This document shows, one piece after another, positions 27,681 to 37,505 of a DNA stretch of 64,000 nt (position 1 is the stretch's first letter; every line of letters begins with the position of its first letter). Both the position numbers and the translations under genes were made by a program. The stretch covers positions 26,797-90,796 of the forward strand of contig NZBU01000012.1 in NCBI GenBank assembly GCA_002688035.1. Reading direction: 5' to 3'. A model generated the notes under the pieces. That model did not search any database. It was given only the letters and a program-made list of their open reading frames with translations, and was not told the DNA's origin. Source of the DNA: Candidatus Iainarchaeum sp. GTDB taxonomy: Archaea; Iainarchaeota; Iainarchaeia; Iainarchaeales; GCA-2688035.

Positions 27681-27796
27681 GCGGGGATCCCATAGCGGCA
27701 ATTGGGTCAGGCTTAGGCAGTTTGTTAGACTGTTTCTTCAAACTGAAGTGACCTGATGGCTTAGTGCCTTCGGGGGTTCGAGTCCTCCTCCCCGCA
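27681..27796 (+). tRNA. tRNA-Leu(UAG) with 33-nt intron at 37/38 (intron about 27718..27750)
   Basis: GCGGGGA/TCCCCGC acceptor, TCAGG/CCTGA anticodon stem, CTTAGG^..^A loop, class II arm GGC-TTAGT-GCC, GGTTCGAGTCC T-arm; intron stem CAGTTTG/CAAACTG. Confidence 0.9.
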
Positions 27797-27809
27797 AAAA
27801 TTAGTTTTG

Positions 27810-28442
27810 TTAAATTAGTCCTTTTTTTGGAAGGTCCTTTACTTTCTTCGCGCCTTTCTTCAACTTTGAGATTAGTCTCTCCCTTTCTTTCTCCCTTGGG
27901 AGTAGTACCCATCCGCCCTTGTCAATTTTTGCATTGGCCACGATGTGTATCAGGCCATCCTTGTCGCGGATCCTTGTTTTTCTCAAGTCCACTTCTACTA
28001 TTTCTCCTTCAACACTGCCAACTTTAATTCTGTCACCCAAGTCAAAGTGCTTGTCTCCTAACAAAAGGATTCCGCCAACAACATCTGCCAAAGAATCTTT
28101 TACTGCAAGCGCAATTGCAAGTCCTGCAAGTGTTCCACCAGCAATTAGTGTTGCAAATATTTCATCCTGCCCAAGCTGACCAACAAGCCACACAATAACA
28201 AAAAACCAGGCAATCCATCCGATAGCCCTGTAAGCAAGGTACTCCAAATCAGGGTTAAAGTCAACTTTGTCAAGAGCTTTTTTGATAAGTTTTTGTAAGA
28301 TATATATCCCGATGTATGCGGCGAAAAGTGTTCCACCAACAAATAGTAGTAATGGCAGAGCTCCGGCAAAAGTAGCATATACTTTGTCCAGCCCTGAAAA
28401 GATTGATTCAAATCCTACGAGTTCTCCGGCCATTGTAATCAC
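27810..28442 (-). CDS. MscS-family mechanosensitive channel
   Basis: AGGTLAGLAIALAVKDSLADVVGGILLLGDKHFDLGDRIKVGSVEGEIVEVDLRKTRI. Confidence 0.88.
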   Translation of the reverse strand: MITMAGELVGFESIFSGLDKVYATFAGALPLLLFVGGTLFAAYIGIYILQKLIKKALDKVDFNPDLEYLAYRAIGWIAWFFVIVWLVGQLGQDEIFATLIAGGTLAGLAIALAVKDSLADVVGGILLLGDKHFDLGDRIKVGSVEGEIVEVDLRKTRIRDKDGLIHIVANAKIDKGGWVLLPREKERERLISKLKKGAKKVKDLPKKGLI

Positions 28443-28494
28443 TTAATCCATTAGGCTGCTTTAGTTTAAATACTTTTTGTGGACGGCTTCTTTT

Positions 28495-28698
28495 ATGGGT
28501 GAATGTAAAAAAGATTCAAATAAGAGCAGGTGCAATTGTACTTATGAGCCTTGTTCGCGAAAAGGTGTTTGCTGTGACTGCATTACCTACCACTTGAAAA
28601 TGGATGAGCTTCCGGCATGCTGTTTTAGCAAGAGTGCAGAGCAGAGCTATGATCGAAGTATAGAAGCGTTTATTGAAGACTACAAAAACAGGAAATAG
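28495..28698 (+). CDS. DUF6485-like Cys-rich small protein
   Basis: [32 protein letters not shown]. Confidence 0.75.
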   Translation: MGECKKDSNKSRCNCTYEPCSRKGVCCDCITYHLKMDELPACCFSKSAEQSYDRSIEAFIEDYKNRK

Positions 28699-28707
28699 AT
28701 TTTTTAT

Positions 28708-29733
28708 CTAGTCTTTCTTGAGCAAGTCGCCGACATTAAATTTCTTTCTCTCGGGTTCTGGTTTTGGTTTCCAAGAGCCACCACCAAAAGCCCATTTTCC
28801 CTGGGACTGCGGTTCGTCTTTACTCGTGCTTGAGTCTTCAAGCACACTACTTGTTATCTCAGCGTCTTGATCGGAGGGACTGTAAATTGTTTTCTCTTTC
28901 TTCTTAAGTTTTGGCATTTTGGGCAGTGAAATTTTGCCCTTTGCAATCATAATTGCTATTGCGGCAATAACTATTAGTGCTCCGATGGTTGCAAGTGCTG
29001 TCTCATTCTGAATTGCCTTAAAAGAAATAAATCCTGTTGAAGTAAATTCCTCGGTCTCCTCTTCCATTGCAGCAAGCTTGCCGCCTTGTTCGTTAACTGT
29101 TTGCTCAAGTGCAGAAAGCTCTAAATCTGTTGCATCAGCACTTGTTTTCACTTCTCCCTGTATATTATCAAGAGTAGAATTAATTCCATCAATCTTATCC
29201 TGCAGCTCTGCTGAAGTTGCCTTTGCTGCCAGCGCACTCTCTAAGTCTACAACCTTTGCTTTCAAATCATCAATATCATTTGCATAACTCATTATTGTTT
29301 CTTTCAAAGAGTTGAACTGTGCGCTATACTGTTCCTCAAAATCTTTTGAAGCAGGAATAAAAACATCAATCTGTACGCTCTTTTGACCCTTACCAATCTC
29401 CTCAACCTTTACAGTGTTCTCGCCCTCTGCACTAAAACCGCTTACAAGCAAGTAAATTGTGTTGCTTTCAATTAGAGTGTTCTCTGTCAAATTCAGTACA
29501 ACGCTTTTGTCAACGCTCTTAACATAGATTTTGTTGCTGCTAACGGTTTCAAGCGAAACAATGGTGTTGTCATTTACTTGCACTATGGCCTCGTTAAAAG
29601 TGTCTAAAGCATCAAACTCAACTAAAATCGAGAAAGCAGTATTTGCTGCCACCTCTGCTGGCGCGCTAAGATTCATAGCACTTGCACTGCTGACAAGCAT
29701 AACCAATGCAATGGCAAAAAGAATTCTTTTCAT
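28708..29733 (-). CDS. Secreted coiled-coil protein with C-terminal TM and cytoplasmic tail
   Basis: Signal peptide, beta-rich N-terminal domain, long coil, TM ATIGALIVIAAIAIMIA, Lys-rich tail. Confidence 0.6.
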   Translation of the reverse strand: MKRILFAIALVMLVSSASAMNLSAPAEVAANTAFSILVEFDALDTFNEAIVQVNDNTIVSLETVSSNKIYVKSVDKSVVLNLTENTLIESNTIYLLVSGFSAEGENTVKVEEIGKGQKSVQIDVFIPASKDFEEQYSAQFNSLKETIMSYANDIDDLKAKVVDLESALAAKATSAELQDKIDGINSTLDNIQGEVKTSADATDLELSALEQTVNEQGGKLAAMEEETEEFTSTGFISFKAIQNETALATIGALIVIAAIAIMIAKGKISLPKMPKLKKKEKTIYSPSDQDAEITSSVLEDSSTSKDEPQSQGKWAFGGGSWKPKPEPERKKFNVGDLLKKD

Positions 29734-29794
29734 GTTGATCACATAAAATAGCGCCGTAATACTATTTAAATATTCCCTCGGAATCTTCAATTAG

Positions 29795-29867
29795 GGGCCT
29801 GTGGTCTAGTGGCTAGGATGCCGCCTTCACATGGCGGAGATCGGCGGTTCAATTCCGCCCAGGCCCA
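29795..29867 (+). tRNA. tRNA-Val(CAC)
   Basis: GGGCCTG/CAGGCCC acceptor; CCGCC-TTCACAT-GGCGG anticodon arm; GGCGGTTCAATTCCGCC T-arm. Confidence 0.93.
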
Positions 29868-29874
29868 TTTGGAA

Positions 29875-32187
29875 CTATTTTTTGTTGACCGTGTGCACAA
29901 AAAACAGGCCATTGGCATAAATTTTGTCAAGTTCTTCAAATTCAATGGTTTCGTGCCAGAGATTATTGCCAACCGGCTTCTCATCCAAAAAGATTGAGCG
30001 ATTCACCACATAGTCGATGTCATACTTATCTAAAATGGCTGGGTTCTCGGTTTTAATGAACTCAAAGCTATCAAGAATCATTTCCTCGTTAGCATATTCG
30101 ACAGCCAAATCCGCACTTGATTTCCTTTGTGTAAGATGGATGAACTGGTGTCCAAGATAGGGTTCGTTCAAGAAGTTCGCGTTTGTGGAAGTGTTCTCGC
30201 TAATATACTTGAAAGAACTTTGTGCTGCAGGAACAACAGGGTAGAATGAAATTGTAATCAAGAACATTAAGGCAAAAGTAACTGCGAAAAGCATTCCGAT
30301 TGAATATTCTGCCAAACGGTTTTCAAGCAAGCGCTTTGGAAACAGTAAGCCTATGAAAAGTGCGAATGCTGTTGTGGCAATAACATTTATCCGGTAAGAA
30401 ACAAACAACTGAATGGCAATGAACAACGTGAGGAACAAGCCCACGCGAATCGCAAACTTATCAACCTTAATCTCTTTTGTGAGAATGAATGGCACAATAT
30501 AAAGTGCAATCAATGCTACAAGTGGCAAGTAGTCCAAGAAAAAGCCATATATGGGAATGCTCCACAAGTAACCCCAGACATTGTACTGTGCTTGGTTTGG
30601 AAGGCCATAGCGCATTAGTGTTGGCAGGAAAAGTACAAGTGCTACAGCAATTCCAACTGTCAGCGCTTTCACACTTGTTTTGATTGTCTGCATCTTTGTG
30701 AGCACGATTGGGAGTGCCACAATGAACATTCCAAGAACCGGTGTTTGCACAAATGTTCCAAGTCCAAGTGCTATCCCACTATGCAAAGGTTTCTCCTTTC
30801 TAAGCAGGAAAAGGGAAGTGAAAAGGAAAGAATAACTTATCACATGCCTTATGTTAAAACTAAAATCGGCGAACATAAAACTCCCGAGGAAAAGAGCGAT
30901 GAGTGCCAAGTAACTTCTTTTATCTCCAAAGCCATAACTGCGGAAGAACAATAGTGCGGAGGCAATAAATGCTATTTGCGCTAGAATCATTATTATTGCA
31001 TAAGCCTGTTGGGTATCCAGCCCAGTAAGCCATGATACTCCCGGGTTAATGAAGAAATAACCCGACATATACCCAAATGGTTTGGTGCCGAGGAAACTGA
31101 ATGAATCGGTAAAAGGCACTTCTTCCTGAGTCATAATTGTTTGGCTCTGTCTCTCGTAGAATACGGTCCAAGAACTGTAATAGCTTGTTGTAAACATGTT
31201 GAAGAAAAATGAAGAAAATATAAGGATGAACAGCAGCAGCAAAAGTAGTGGTGAAACTTTCAAATAGTCCCTCAGGCTTTTCTTGCCAAGAGGGCATTTG
31301 TTCTCAAAGTTTTTTCTAAATGCGAGGGCTAGCACCAAGGTTATTATCGAAACGATTAGCAGGAAGTTGAATGCTGACAAAGCATTACCTAATTCCAAAC
31401 CAAAGAACACAACCATAAGTATTGTGAAAAATGAAAGAATGCTGTAAGAAAGCTTTTCAAGCAAATCTTGTTTTGGGAAAACAAAGAACGCCAGCACGCA
31501 AAGTAGTGCCGAAACAATTAGAATTCCAAGGAATGGGTTCATTGCAAAGCCGCGTTCTTTTGAAACTGTGAGAGTTTGTTCTGCTCCCTCGAATTGCACG
31601 CTAACCTTATTGCCCCCATCAGCCAAACTTATTCTCTCATCCGACTCAAAGTTTTCACCCGAAAAATAAACGCGATGATCAAGCTTGTCATTTACAAAAA
31701 TTTCCAATGGCTCGTAGGAGAGAGCGTCATTGTTTTCAACCTTGATGTTTATAGTGTCATTCTCAAGCTGCGTCACACTAATTGTTGGAGTTGTTCGCTC
31801 AACATTTTCCTTGAGAACTACATGGTAGAAGAGCCTGTGCACCCCAATCAATATTTCAACTTTATTATCGCCTCGTGAAAGATCTTCACTCGCAATGCAT
31901 TTCCCAAGCTCTTGTTCTTGGGCAAGATCAACTTCTCCTTTCCCTAGAACCTTGTCGTTTGCTATGACTGAGTATGCTGCGATGGTGGGCAAGTCATAAT
32001 TGCTCTGAATTTTGGCAGTGAAGCATGCTTGCTCTCCCACGGCTATTTCTTTGTCAAATCTGAGTAGGAATACCTCGCCATGATTGCTCTTTGTTGCCCA
32101 CTGACCCCAGTAAAGGGACCCAAGTAAGGTCAAGCTCAGAACAATGGCTACGGCTATAAAAGTAATCAAAAAGCTGTTTTTTTGCAT
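29875..32187 (-). CDS. Large polytopic membrane protein, glycosyltransferase/oligosaccharyltransferase-like topology
   Basis: N-terminal extracytoplasmic beta domain then 12+ TM. Confidence 0.55.
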   Translation of the reverse strand: MQKNSFLITFIAVAIVLSLTLLGSLYWGQWATKSNHGEVFLLRFDKEIAVGEQACFTAKIQSNYDLPTIAAYSVIANDKVLGKGEVDLAQEQELGKCIASEDLSRGDNKVEILIGVHRLFYHVVLKENVERTTPTISVTQLENDTINIKVENNDALSYEPLEIFVNDKLDHRVYFSGENFESDERISLADGGNKVSVQFEGAEQTLTVSKERGFAMNPFLGILIVSALLCVLAFFVFPKQDLLEKLSYSILSFFTILMVVFFGLELGNALSAFNFLLIVSIITLVLALAFRKNFENKCPLGKKSLRDYLKVSPLLLLLLFILIFSSFFFNMFTTSYYSSWTVFYERQSQTIMTQEEVPFTDSFSFLGTKPFGYMSGYFFINPGVSWLTGLDTQQAYAIIMILAQIAFIASALLFFRSYGFGDKRSYLALIALFLGSFMFADFSFNIRHVISYSFLFTSLFLLRKEKPLHSGIALGLGTFVQTPVLGMFIVALPIVLTKMQTIKTSVKALTVGIAVALVLFLPTLMRYGLPNQAQYNVWGYLWSIPIYGFFLDYLPLVALIALYIVPFILTKEIKVDKFAIRVGLFLTLFIAIQLFVSYRINVIATTAFALFIGLLFPKRLLENRLAEYSIGMLFAVTFALMFLITISFYPVVPAAQSSFKYISENTSTNANFLNEPYLGHQFIHLTQRKSSADLAVEYANEEMILDSFEFIKTENPAILDKYDIDYVVNRSIFLDEKPVGNNLWHETIEFEELDKIYANGLFFVHTVNKK

Positions 32188-32284
32188 GTTTTTTCATATA
32201 CAAATGGACGGGAAATATTTAAATTCCAAGCTTTTAAGCGCAAGAAATAAATACTGGCTTTACACTAGGTATTAGTGGTGGGGA

Positions 32285-32971
32285 ATGGACAGAGGAGAAT
32301 TTGCTAACCTAGTCAAGAGATTTGAGAAACAGCTTTTCAAGGCGAAAAGCGGTTTTAAAGAGGCCAGTGAAACCACTGCTTCATTCAAAGAATCAATCTC
32401 CTTCCTGGAACAAATTGAGCAGGAAATTTCCAAAAACCCTTCTTTTGCAAAGGACTTCCAGCTTCTTTCAATGGAAAACAGCAGTGTCTCAGCCTGGAAG
32501 AAGACCACTGCAATGGTTGATGCTTTGAAAACTCTTCTTGAAGAGGGAGAGGAGAGCCAGGCAAACGCAAATCGCTTCTTGGAATCTTTTAGAAACTCGC
32601 GAGCATATGCTTTTCCCGATTCAAAGTCAACAATTTCTTTTCTGCAGAGCCTTGCAGATATCTTTTCAATCTCAAAGTTCGAACTAAAGCCCCAATTTAT
32701 CGGAACTGTTGACATGGCTGTGATAACAAAAGACCTGAAGCTTAAAGCTGATAAAAATTTTATGAACTTCAATGTTACTGAGATCAAAAAAGTGATGAAA
32801 TCCTTGATTGACAACAAGGATGCCCGCAACCTTGTTTTGGAGGGTAGAGGCATAAAAGTGTTTTGGCAGAACCCGCGCTTGCTAAGAGTTGATGCAAAGC
32901 ATGATCAACTCAGGTCTTTGGATAAAGTGTGCAATGTTTTCCGTGGCGAGTGCGTGGAAAAAATAGTCTGA
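32285..32971 (+). CDS. Hypothetical protein
   Basis: ORF track; divergent/convergent fit with neighbours. Confidence 0.6.
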   Translation: MDRGEFANLVKRFEKQLFKAKSGFKEASETTASFKESISFLEQIEQEISKNPSFAKDFQLLSMENSSVSAWKKTTAMVDALKTLLEEGEESQANANRFLESFRNSRAYAFPDSKSTISFLQSLADIFSISKFELKPQFIGTVDMAVITKDLKLKADKNFMNFNVTEIKKVMKSLIDNKDARNLVLEGRGIKVFWQNPRLLRVDAKHDQLRSLDKVCNVFRGECVEKIV

Positions 32972-32973
32972 TT

Positions 32974-34269
32974 TTACTTTGTAAAAGCACTTGCCGTTAC
33001 TCCGGCATCCCAACTGAACCTTGGTCTAATTTTGACCATCCAAATTTTCTCAGTGTTATCATCAATGATTAGAGCATATCCCTTGCTCTTTGGCATCTCG
33101 GCATACAGGTGATCAAAATCCTGGTGCAAGTAACTTGGGCGTAAAGCGGCGACAGCTTCAATGTCTGGTTTTGAAGTCATTCTGTGCGAGATAAACAAAT
33201 CACATTGGCTTATTGCATCAGGATGCAGTTTGTTTGGGCGCTGTGTTGCAAGCAGCAAACTTAAGCCCGGTTGTCTCCCAACCCTCACCCATTCCAAAAG
33301 CACTTGTAGTGCAAGGTTATCAGAATCTTTTGGCATGAACATATGTGCCTCATCAATCAGCATCCACACAATTGGCATTGCCGATTCTCGCTTTTGTCCC
33401 TTTAACACTTTCATTTCCTCTTCTTTTCTAAATAGCATTCTTTCCTCAAACAGTTTTTTTCCAAGGAGTGCAACAATTATATCTCTTGTTCCCTCCATTC
33501 CAACTGCCTGCCTGTAAGCACTCACATCAATAACAGTTATTTCCCCGGCCTTTGCTATCTCACTAAGCCTTGTTCCCTCTTTCTCGATGATGCCCCAGGT
33601 CTTCGCAACTTTTAACCTGTTTATCATTGCCTGCTTTACGAGCTTTGTGCTCTCAGCATCATTCTTTATTGCGGCAATGAGCTCGTCAATTCCATAGTAG
33701 CTTCCAAGCTTTTTCTTCACTTCATCTACAACACGCGTAATAAGTACTCCTTCAGGATCCTTCCATGTTAGTTTGAACAAAGCCATCCACTCAACAGCAT
33801 CGAGCTCTGCTGCTTTCAGCGTAAACGCGCCACTGACAGGAAGTCCCTTTTCCTTGTAAAAATCGAGTTTTCCCTTTGGGACAAGAACCCTCACATTTGT
33901 TTCAGCTGGCTTTAAGTCCCAGTTCGCCAGCTCTTTCTCATTCTCTTTGTTTGCGAACTTAAGACTCCAGAATATTCCGACTGTGTCAATTGTTATAATA
34001 GAAATCCTGTTCTTTATCTCGGGCTCCAGCCTTGCAAACTCTTCAAGCATGACGGCCATCGTGTACGATTTCCCGCCTCCACGCTTGCCGCAAACTAGGA
34101 CAAGATGCGGTTTTGAGAGATCCATAAAGATTTTTCTGCCGAGAACAGGTTTTTCTCCCTTTGATAATAATACTTTTCCAATATAGCCTGTGCCCTTAAA
34201 TTTGTATTTGGCAATGTCTTTTGGGGAGCGCCCTACAATGGATTTGGATTTACCTAATTCAATAGCCAT
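32974..34269 (-). CDS. HerA-like (DUF87) ATPase
   Basis: VCGKRGGGKSYTMAVMLEE; WMLIDEAHMFMPKD; LLLATQRPNKLHPDAISQCDLFISHRM. Confidence 0.88.
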   Translation of the reverse strand: MAIELGKSKSIVGRSPKDIAKYKFKGTGYIGKVLLSKGEKPVLGRKIFMDLSKPHLVLVCGKRGGGKSYTMAVMLEEFARLEPEIKNRISIITIDTVGIFWSLKFANKENEKELANWDLKPAETNVRVLVPKGKLDFYKEKGLPVSGAFTLKAAELDAVEWMALFKLTWKDPEGVLITRVVDEVKKKLGSYYGIDELIAAIKNDAESTKLVKQAMINRLKVAKTWGIIEKEGTRLSEIAKAGEITVIDVSAYRQAVGMEGTRDIIVALLGKKLFEERMLFRKEEEMKVLKGQKRESAMPIVWMLIDEAHMFMPKDSDNLALQVLLEWVRVGRQPGLSLLLATQRPNKLHPDAISQCDLFISHRMTSKPDIEAVAALRPSYLHQDFDHLYAEMPKSKGYALIIDDNTEKIWMVKIRPRFSWDAGVTASAFTK

Positions 34270-34322
34270 GTTGCAAATAAGACGCAGTTAAGGTATTTAA
34301 ACTTTAACATCCTTTTATCTAA

Positions 34323-34808
34323 TTGATTCTTGTGGCAGCTGCATTGAAACAACAGGAAGAAGAATTAAGACTTCTAATTCGAAAGATTGATACTGAGATA
34401 GTTGCTTTTGAGAAGCTTAAGACCGAGGTCAGTGTGAAAAAAGCCAAGATAGAGAAGTCTGTTAATGTCGCAGGACTACAACCAGTTCCAATTAACATTG
34501 CGCCACACTCCGGTTCTGCTGATAATCTTGTGCGAGAGCTAGAGCAGCATGTTCTTGCTCTTAACAAAGTAAAGAATTTTATCAATGGCAAGTTGAAAGT
34601 AGTGATAAAGGAAGAGGAACTGCTTGCAGAACTCCAAAAAGAGTATGGAAAGGAAGTTAATATCAAAAAGCATCCTAACGGGGAGTTCGAATTGGTTTTC
34701 TCGGATGATGGGACAAAGGCGGCTTTCAAGGCGCTTGAAAAAAGCAAGGGCATGCTTGAAACCGTGAAGAAGAGCGTTCAATCTTTAACAGAAGAACAAA
34801 AAGAATAA
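34323..34808 (+). CDS. Coiled-coil hypothetical protein
   Basis: ORF track. Confidence 0.55.
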   Translation: MILVAAALKQQEEELRLLIRKIDTEIVAFEKLKTEVSVKKAKIEKSVNVAGLQPVPINIAPHSGSADNLVRELEQHVLALNKVKNFINGKLKVVIKEEELLAELQKEYGKEVNIKKHPNGEFELVFSDDGTKAAFKALEKSKGMLETVKKSVQSLTEEQKE

Positions 34809-34820
34809 TTTACTATTTTT

Positions 34821-35648
34821 CTAACGCAGGTATTCCAGCGTATTTTGAACTATTCCCGGTGTAAGCGCAGGGTCATAGTTGAAATAGATTGTTTTTCCCA
34901 GCAATGTTTTCTTTTCCATTATTGCAGGGAAGCTTTTTGACGAGCCCTCATCCTCAATTATGGCAACAGTGCTTCCAATAGGCTTAACATCAAAAGTCTT
35001 CAAAGAGTATGGCGGCAAACTCGGGCTTGCAGGAGCATTCTCTACTCCAATCATTATCTTGTGGGATATATCTTGTCTCTTGATCCTGCCTTGCAGTGAA
35101 ACAACGGTTTCACAGGTTGGCTTTTCGCCTTGTCCAATATCACATTCAACAGGCATAATTGTTCCAAAGTTTGATTTCCACCCAATAACATCTGCTGCAA
35201 CACTTCCTTCCGGCCCACTCCGATAAATTCCTGAATCTAATACTACGATGAGCTTTCCGCCTGTTCTAACAAAGTTCTCAATCGCTTCCCCAAACTGCCT
35301 GCTTACACTCTGTCCAAACGCGCTATCTGCTAAATGCTGATCTAAGAGCACGATGTCATACTGCTCTAATTGTTGCCCAGGGGTTGTCTCAAATTGAGTG
35401 GCATCTTGGATCTTATAATAAACCAAGCTGTTGTCCTGATCCAAAATTGTTACAAGTGCCTGGCTCGGCGCACCAATAATAAGCATCTCAGTTTTTGGAG
35501 TGGGGGTTTCTAAAGGAATTTTCCACACTCCACTGAAATAGACTGCTCCAACAATTATGAGGAATACTGCAAGAATTGCTAACTGTTTGTTCTTAGGAAT
35601 GTTCAGAGAGAATCCTTCTCCACCCATTTCCTCACCCATCTCACCCAT
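34821..35648 (-). CDS. Membrane-anchored GATase-like/DUF4350-like protein (paralog of 43500..44381)
   Basis: TM then LIIGAPS...YDIVLLDQHLAD...GGKLIVVLDSGIYRSG...NYDPALTPGIVQNTLEYLR*. Confidence 0.65.
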   Translation of the reverse strand: MGEMGEEMGGEGFSLNIPKNKQLAILAVFLIIVGAVYFSGVWKIPLETPTPKTEMLIIGAPSQALVTILDQDNSLVYYKIQDATQFETTPGQQLEQYDIVLLDQHLADSAFGQSVSRQFGEAIENFVRTGGKLIVVLDSGIYRSGPEGSVAADVIGWKSNFGTIMPVECDIGQGEKPTCETVVSLQGRIKRQDISHKIMIGVENAPASPSLPPYSLKTFDVKPIGSTVAIIEDEGSSKSFPAIMEKKTLLGKTIYFNYDPALTPGIVQNTLEYLR

Positions 35649-35722
35649 TACAATCAGAACTAATAAACCAAAACTTGAATATAAATGTTTGCCTTTGATG
35701 CTTGTGCCCGGTAACTATCTTT

Positions 35723-35739
35723 TGTGAAACAATTTCACA
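35723..35739. promoter_or_regulatory. Inverted repeat TGTGAAA-CAA-TTTCACA upstream of matrixin gene
   Basis: Perfect 7-bp arms, adjacent to AT-rich TATA-like tract. Confidence 0.4.
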
Positions 35740-35786
35740 TTTATACTTTAAACTCACCTATATTATAAAATAAAGGAGGGGAAAAT

Positions 35787-36686
35787 ATGAAAAAATATTT
35801 GTTTCTATTGGTTTTCTCGGCACTTGTTTTCTCAGTGTTAGTTCTGGCTTTGAAACCAGACTTTCAAGCTGTAGAGATAAGAAATCCTGTTACAAGCGAT
35901 GTGAAAAACGGTGTTGTGATACCGGCAAAAGCAGTTGAAGTAACTCCAAACATTTTCTATCTCGGAGCAACAACCGATGAGGGTAGAGTTGTAGAGGGTT
36001 ATGCAATAGTAACTCCAAAGAAAGCTAAAGCAAAGGGCACATGCAATAACAACAATGTGTGTGAGCCTGAACTTGGTGAAAAGAATAATTGCTCTGATTG
36101 TAGCGGTGGCGGAACTAATACAGGAGAAAGCACTTGTTATGGTTTCCTTGCAAAGGGTGCCAAATGGAAGACGACTGAACCATATGTTGTTAACCCATCT
36201 AACACAAGCGGTCTAAATGAAGCATTCGTAGCAAGTAATTTGGACACCGACATTGCTAAGTGGGAAAATGCAGCAGGCACCAATATTATTGGGGCAGGTT
36301 CTGTAACAAGTGATCTTCTTGTTGCCGATATGGTTGCAACTGACGGAAAAAACGAGGTTTACTTTGGCAGTATATCCGACTCAGGCGCAATTGCCATAAC
36401 AATTGTGTGGGGGATATTTAGGGGCCCACCGGGCCAGAGAGAGCTTGTTGAATGGGATCAAGTGTACGACCAAGTAGACTTCAATTGGAGTAGCAGTGGA
36501 GAAGCCGGAAAAATGGACTTTGAGAACATTGCAACCCATGAGTTAGGTCACAGCGTGGGACTAGGGGATTTGTATACTGTGGAGTGCTTGGAAGAAACGA
36601 TGTACGGATATGCATCTGAGGGTGAAACAAAAAAGAGAACCCTTGAATCCGGAGACATTACAGGAATACAAGAGCTTTACAACTAG
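35787..36686 (+). CDS. Secreted matrixin-like (metzincin) metalloprotease
   Basis: Signal peptide; HELGHSVGLGD zinc site and downstream ETMYGYAS Met-turn. Confidence 0.85.
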   Translation: MKKYLFLLVFSALVFSVLVLALKPDFQAVEIRNPVTSDVKNGVVIPAKAVEVTPNIFYLGATTDEGRVVEGYAIVTPKKAKAKGTCNNNNVCEPELGEKNNCSDCSGGGTNTGESTCYGFLAKGAKWKTTEPYVVNPSNTSGLNEAFVASNLDTDIAKWENAAGTNIIGAGSVTSDLLVADMVATDGKNEVYFGSISDSGAIAITIVWGIFRGPPGQRELVEWDQVYDQVDFNWSSSGEAGKMDFENIATHELGHSVGLGDLYTVECLEETMYGYASEGETKKRTLESGDITGIQELYN

Positions 36687-36687
36687 A

Positions 36688-36720
36688 TGGGCTGTAAGCC
36701 CACTCTTTTTCTTTTTTTTT
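36688..36720 (+). terminator. Hairpin TGGGCT-GTA-AGCCCA plus T-rich tract
   Basis: Directly after stop of 35787..36686. Confidence 0.65.
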
Positions 36721-36802
36721 AAGAATCAGAGAACTATTTGTCTGCAACAATAATTTATCTTGTCTTATTGCGAACGCAACAGTAGTTTTGCTTGTGCCAA
36801 TC

Positions 36803-37042
36803 CTAGCTACCCAGCGCTTTCTTTATTGCTTCAACATCGAAGCCAACAATTATTTTACCGTTTATATCCAGTACTGGTACACCCATTTGTCCGCTCTTCT
36901 TTATCATTTCGTTCATGGCGTCCTTATCGACTGAAACGTCCTTGTGTTCGTAAGGGATCTTGTTTTCGTCGAAAAACTCTTTTGCCATTTGGCACCAAGG
37001 ACATGTTGGGGTTGAATAAACTATTACTTTTGCATCAGCCAT
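36803..37042 (-). CDS. Glutaredoxin-like protein
   Basis: VYSTPTCPWCQMAKEFFDENKIPYEHKDVSVD...GVPVLDINGKIIVGFD. Confidence 0.9.
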   Translation of the reverse strand: MADAKVIVYSTPTCPWCQMAKEFFDENKIPYEHKDVSVDKDAMNEMIKKSGQMGVPVLDINGKIIVGFDVEAIKKALGS

Positions 37043-37133
37043 TTAATTCGCCTCCTAATGTTAAAATATTCACCAAACTATTTAAATGTCTTGTTTTGAA
37101 ATAGGGTTGAAAATTGTTATTTCATTTGTTACC

Positions 37134-37331
37134 CTACTCTAGAACTTCGCACATCTTTTCCTGCAGTTCGTCTTCCACCAAATTCTTGAGGTTTTTGTAC
37201 GCTTTCTTTCTTTCGCTTCTTTTCTTCAGCGCACTCAACTCGTCGCAGGTGAGACTTTCCACAAGTTCTTTTTCATCGTGTATTTGTTTTATGGTTATCG
37301 CCTCTTTAATTGAAAGGGATGGGGCAACCAC
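37134..37331 (-). CDS. Small hypothetical protein (GTG start)
   Basis: ORF track; Lys/Glu-rich. Confidence 0.35.
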   Translation of the reverse strand: MVAPSLSIKEAITIKQIHDEKELVESLTCDELSALKKRSERKKAYKNLKNLVEDELQEKMCEVLE

Positions 37332-37413
37332 GAACGGTGGTTGCCGCCTGAGGACACTCGCTTTTCACAGCGTTTGTCTTGCCTTGCTAAGGTTTTTTTG
37401 CGAGCCCTTCAGG
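37323..37413. other. Candidate structured RNA element, strand undetermined
   Basis: Hairpin GGCAACCAC-GAACG-GTGGTTGCC; nested CCTGA/TCAGG, CTCGC/GCGAG, CCTT/AAGG pairings. Confidence 0.4.
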
Positions 37414-37505
37414 GTTTGACAAAATATCCCAACACCTATAATTTATATACCCAATATACTTACGATACCTATCTATAAAAGGAGTATGGTTTCTATAATT
37501 ATATT

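Noticed and set aside
32272-32853. 193-aa minus strand ORF opposite 32285..32971
   Set aside because: Both strands open, but the + strand product has a better composition and spacing; I could not prove which is real, so only the + strand was called.
32974-34269. HerA-like ATPase as part of a HerA/NurA or Sir2 defence system
   Set aside because: No NurA nuclease, Sir2 or other effector next to it; neighbours are ordinary hypothetical proteins, so only a generic ATPase call is supported.
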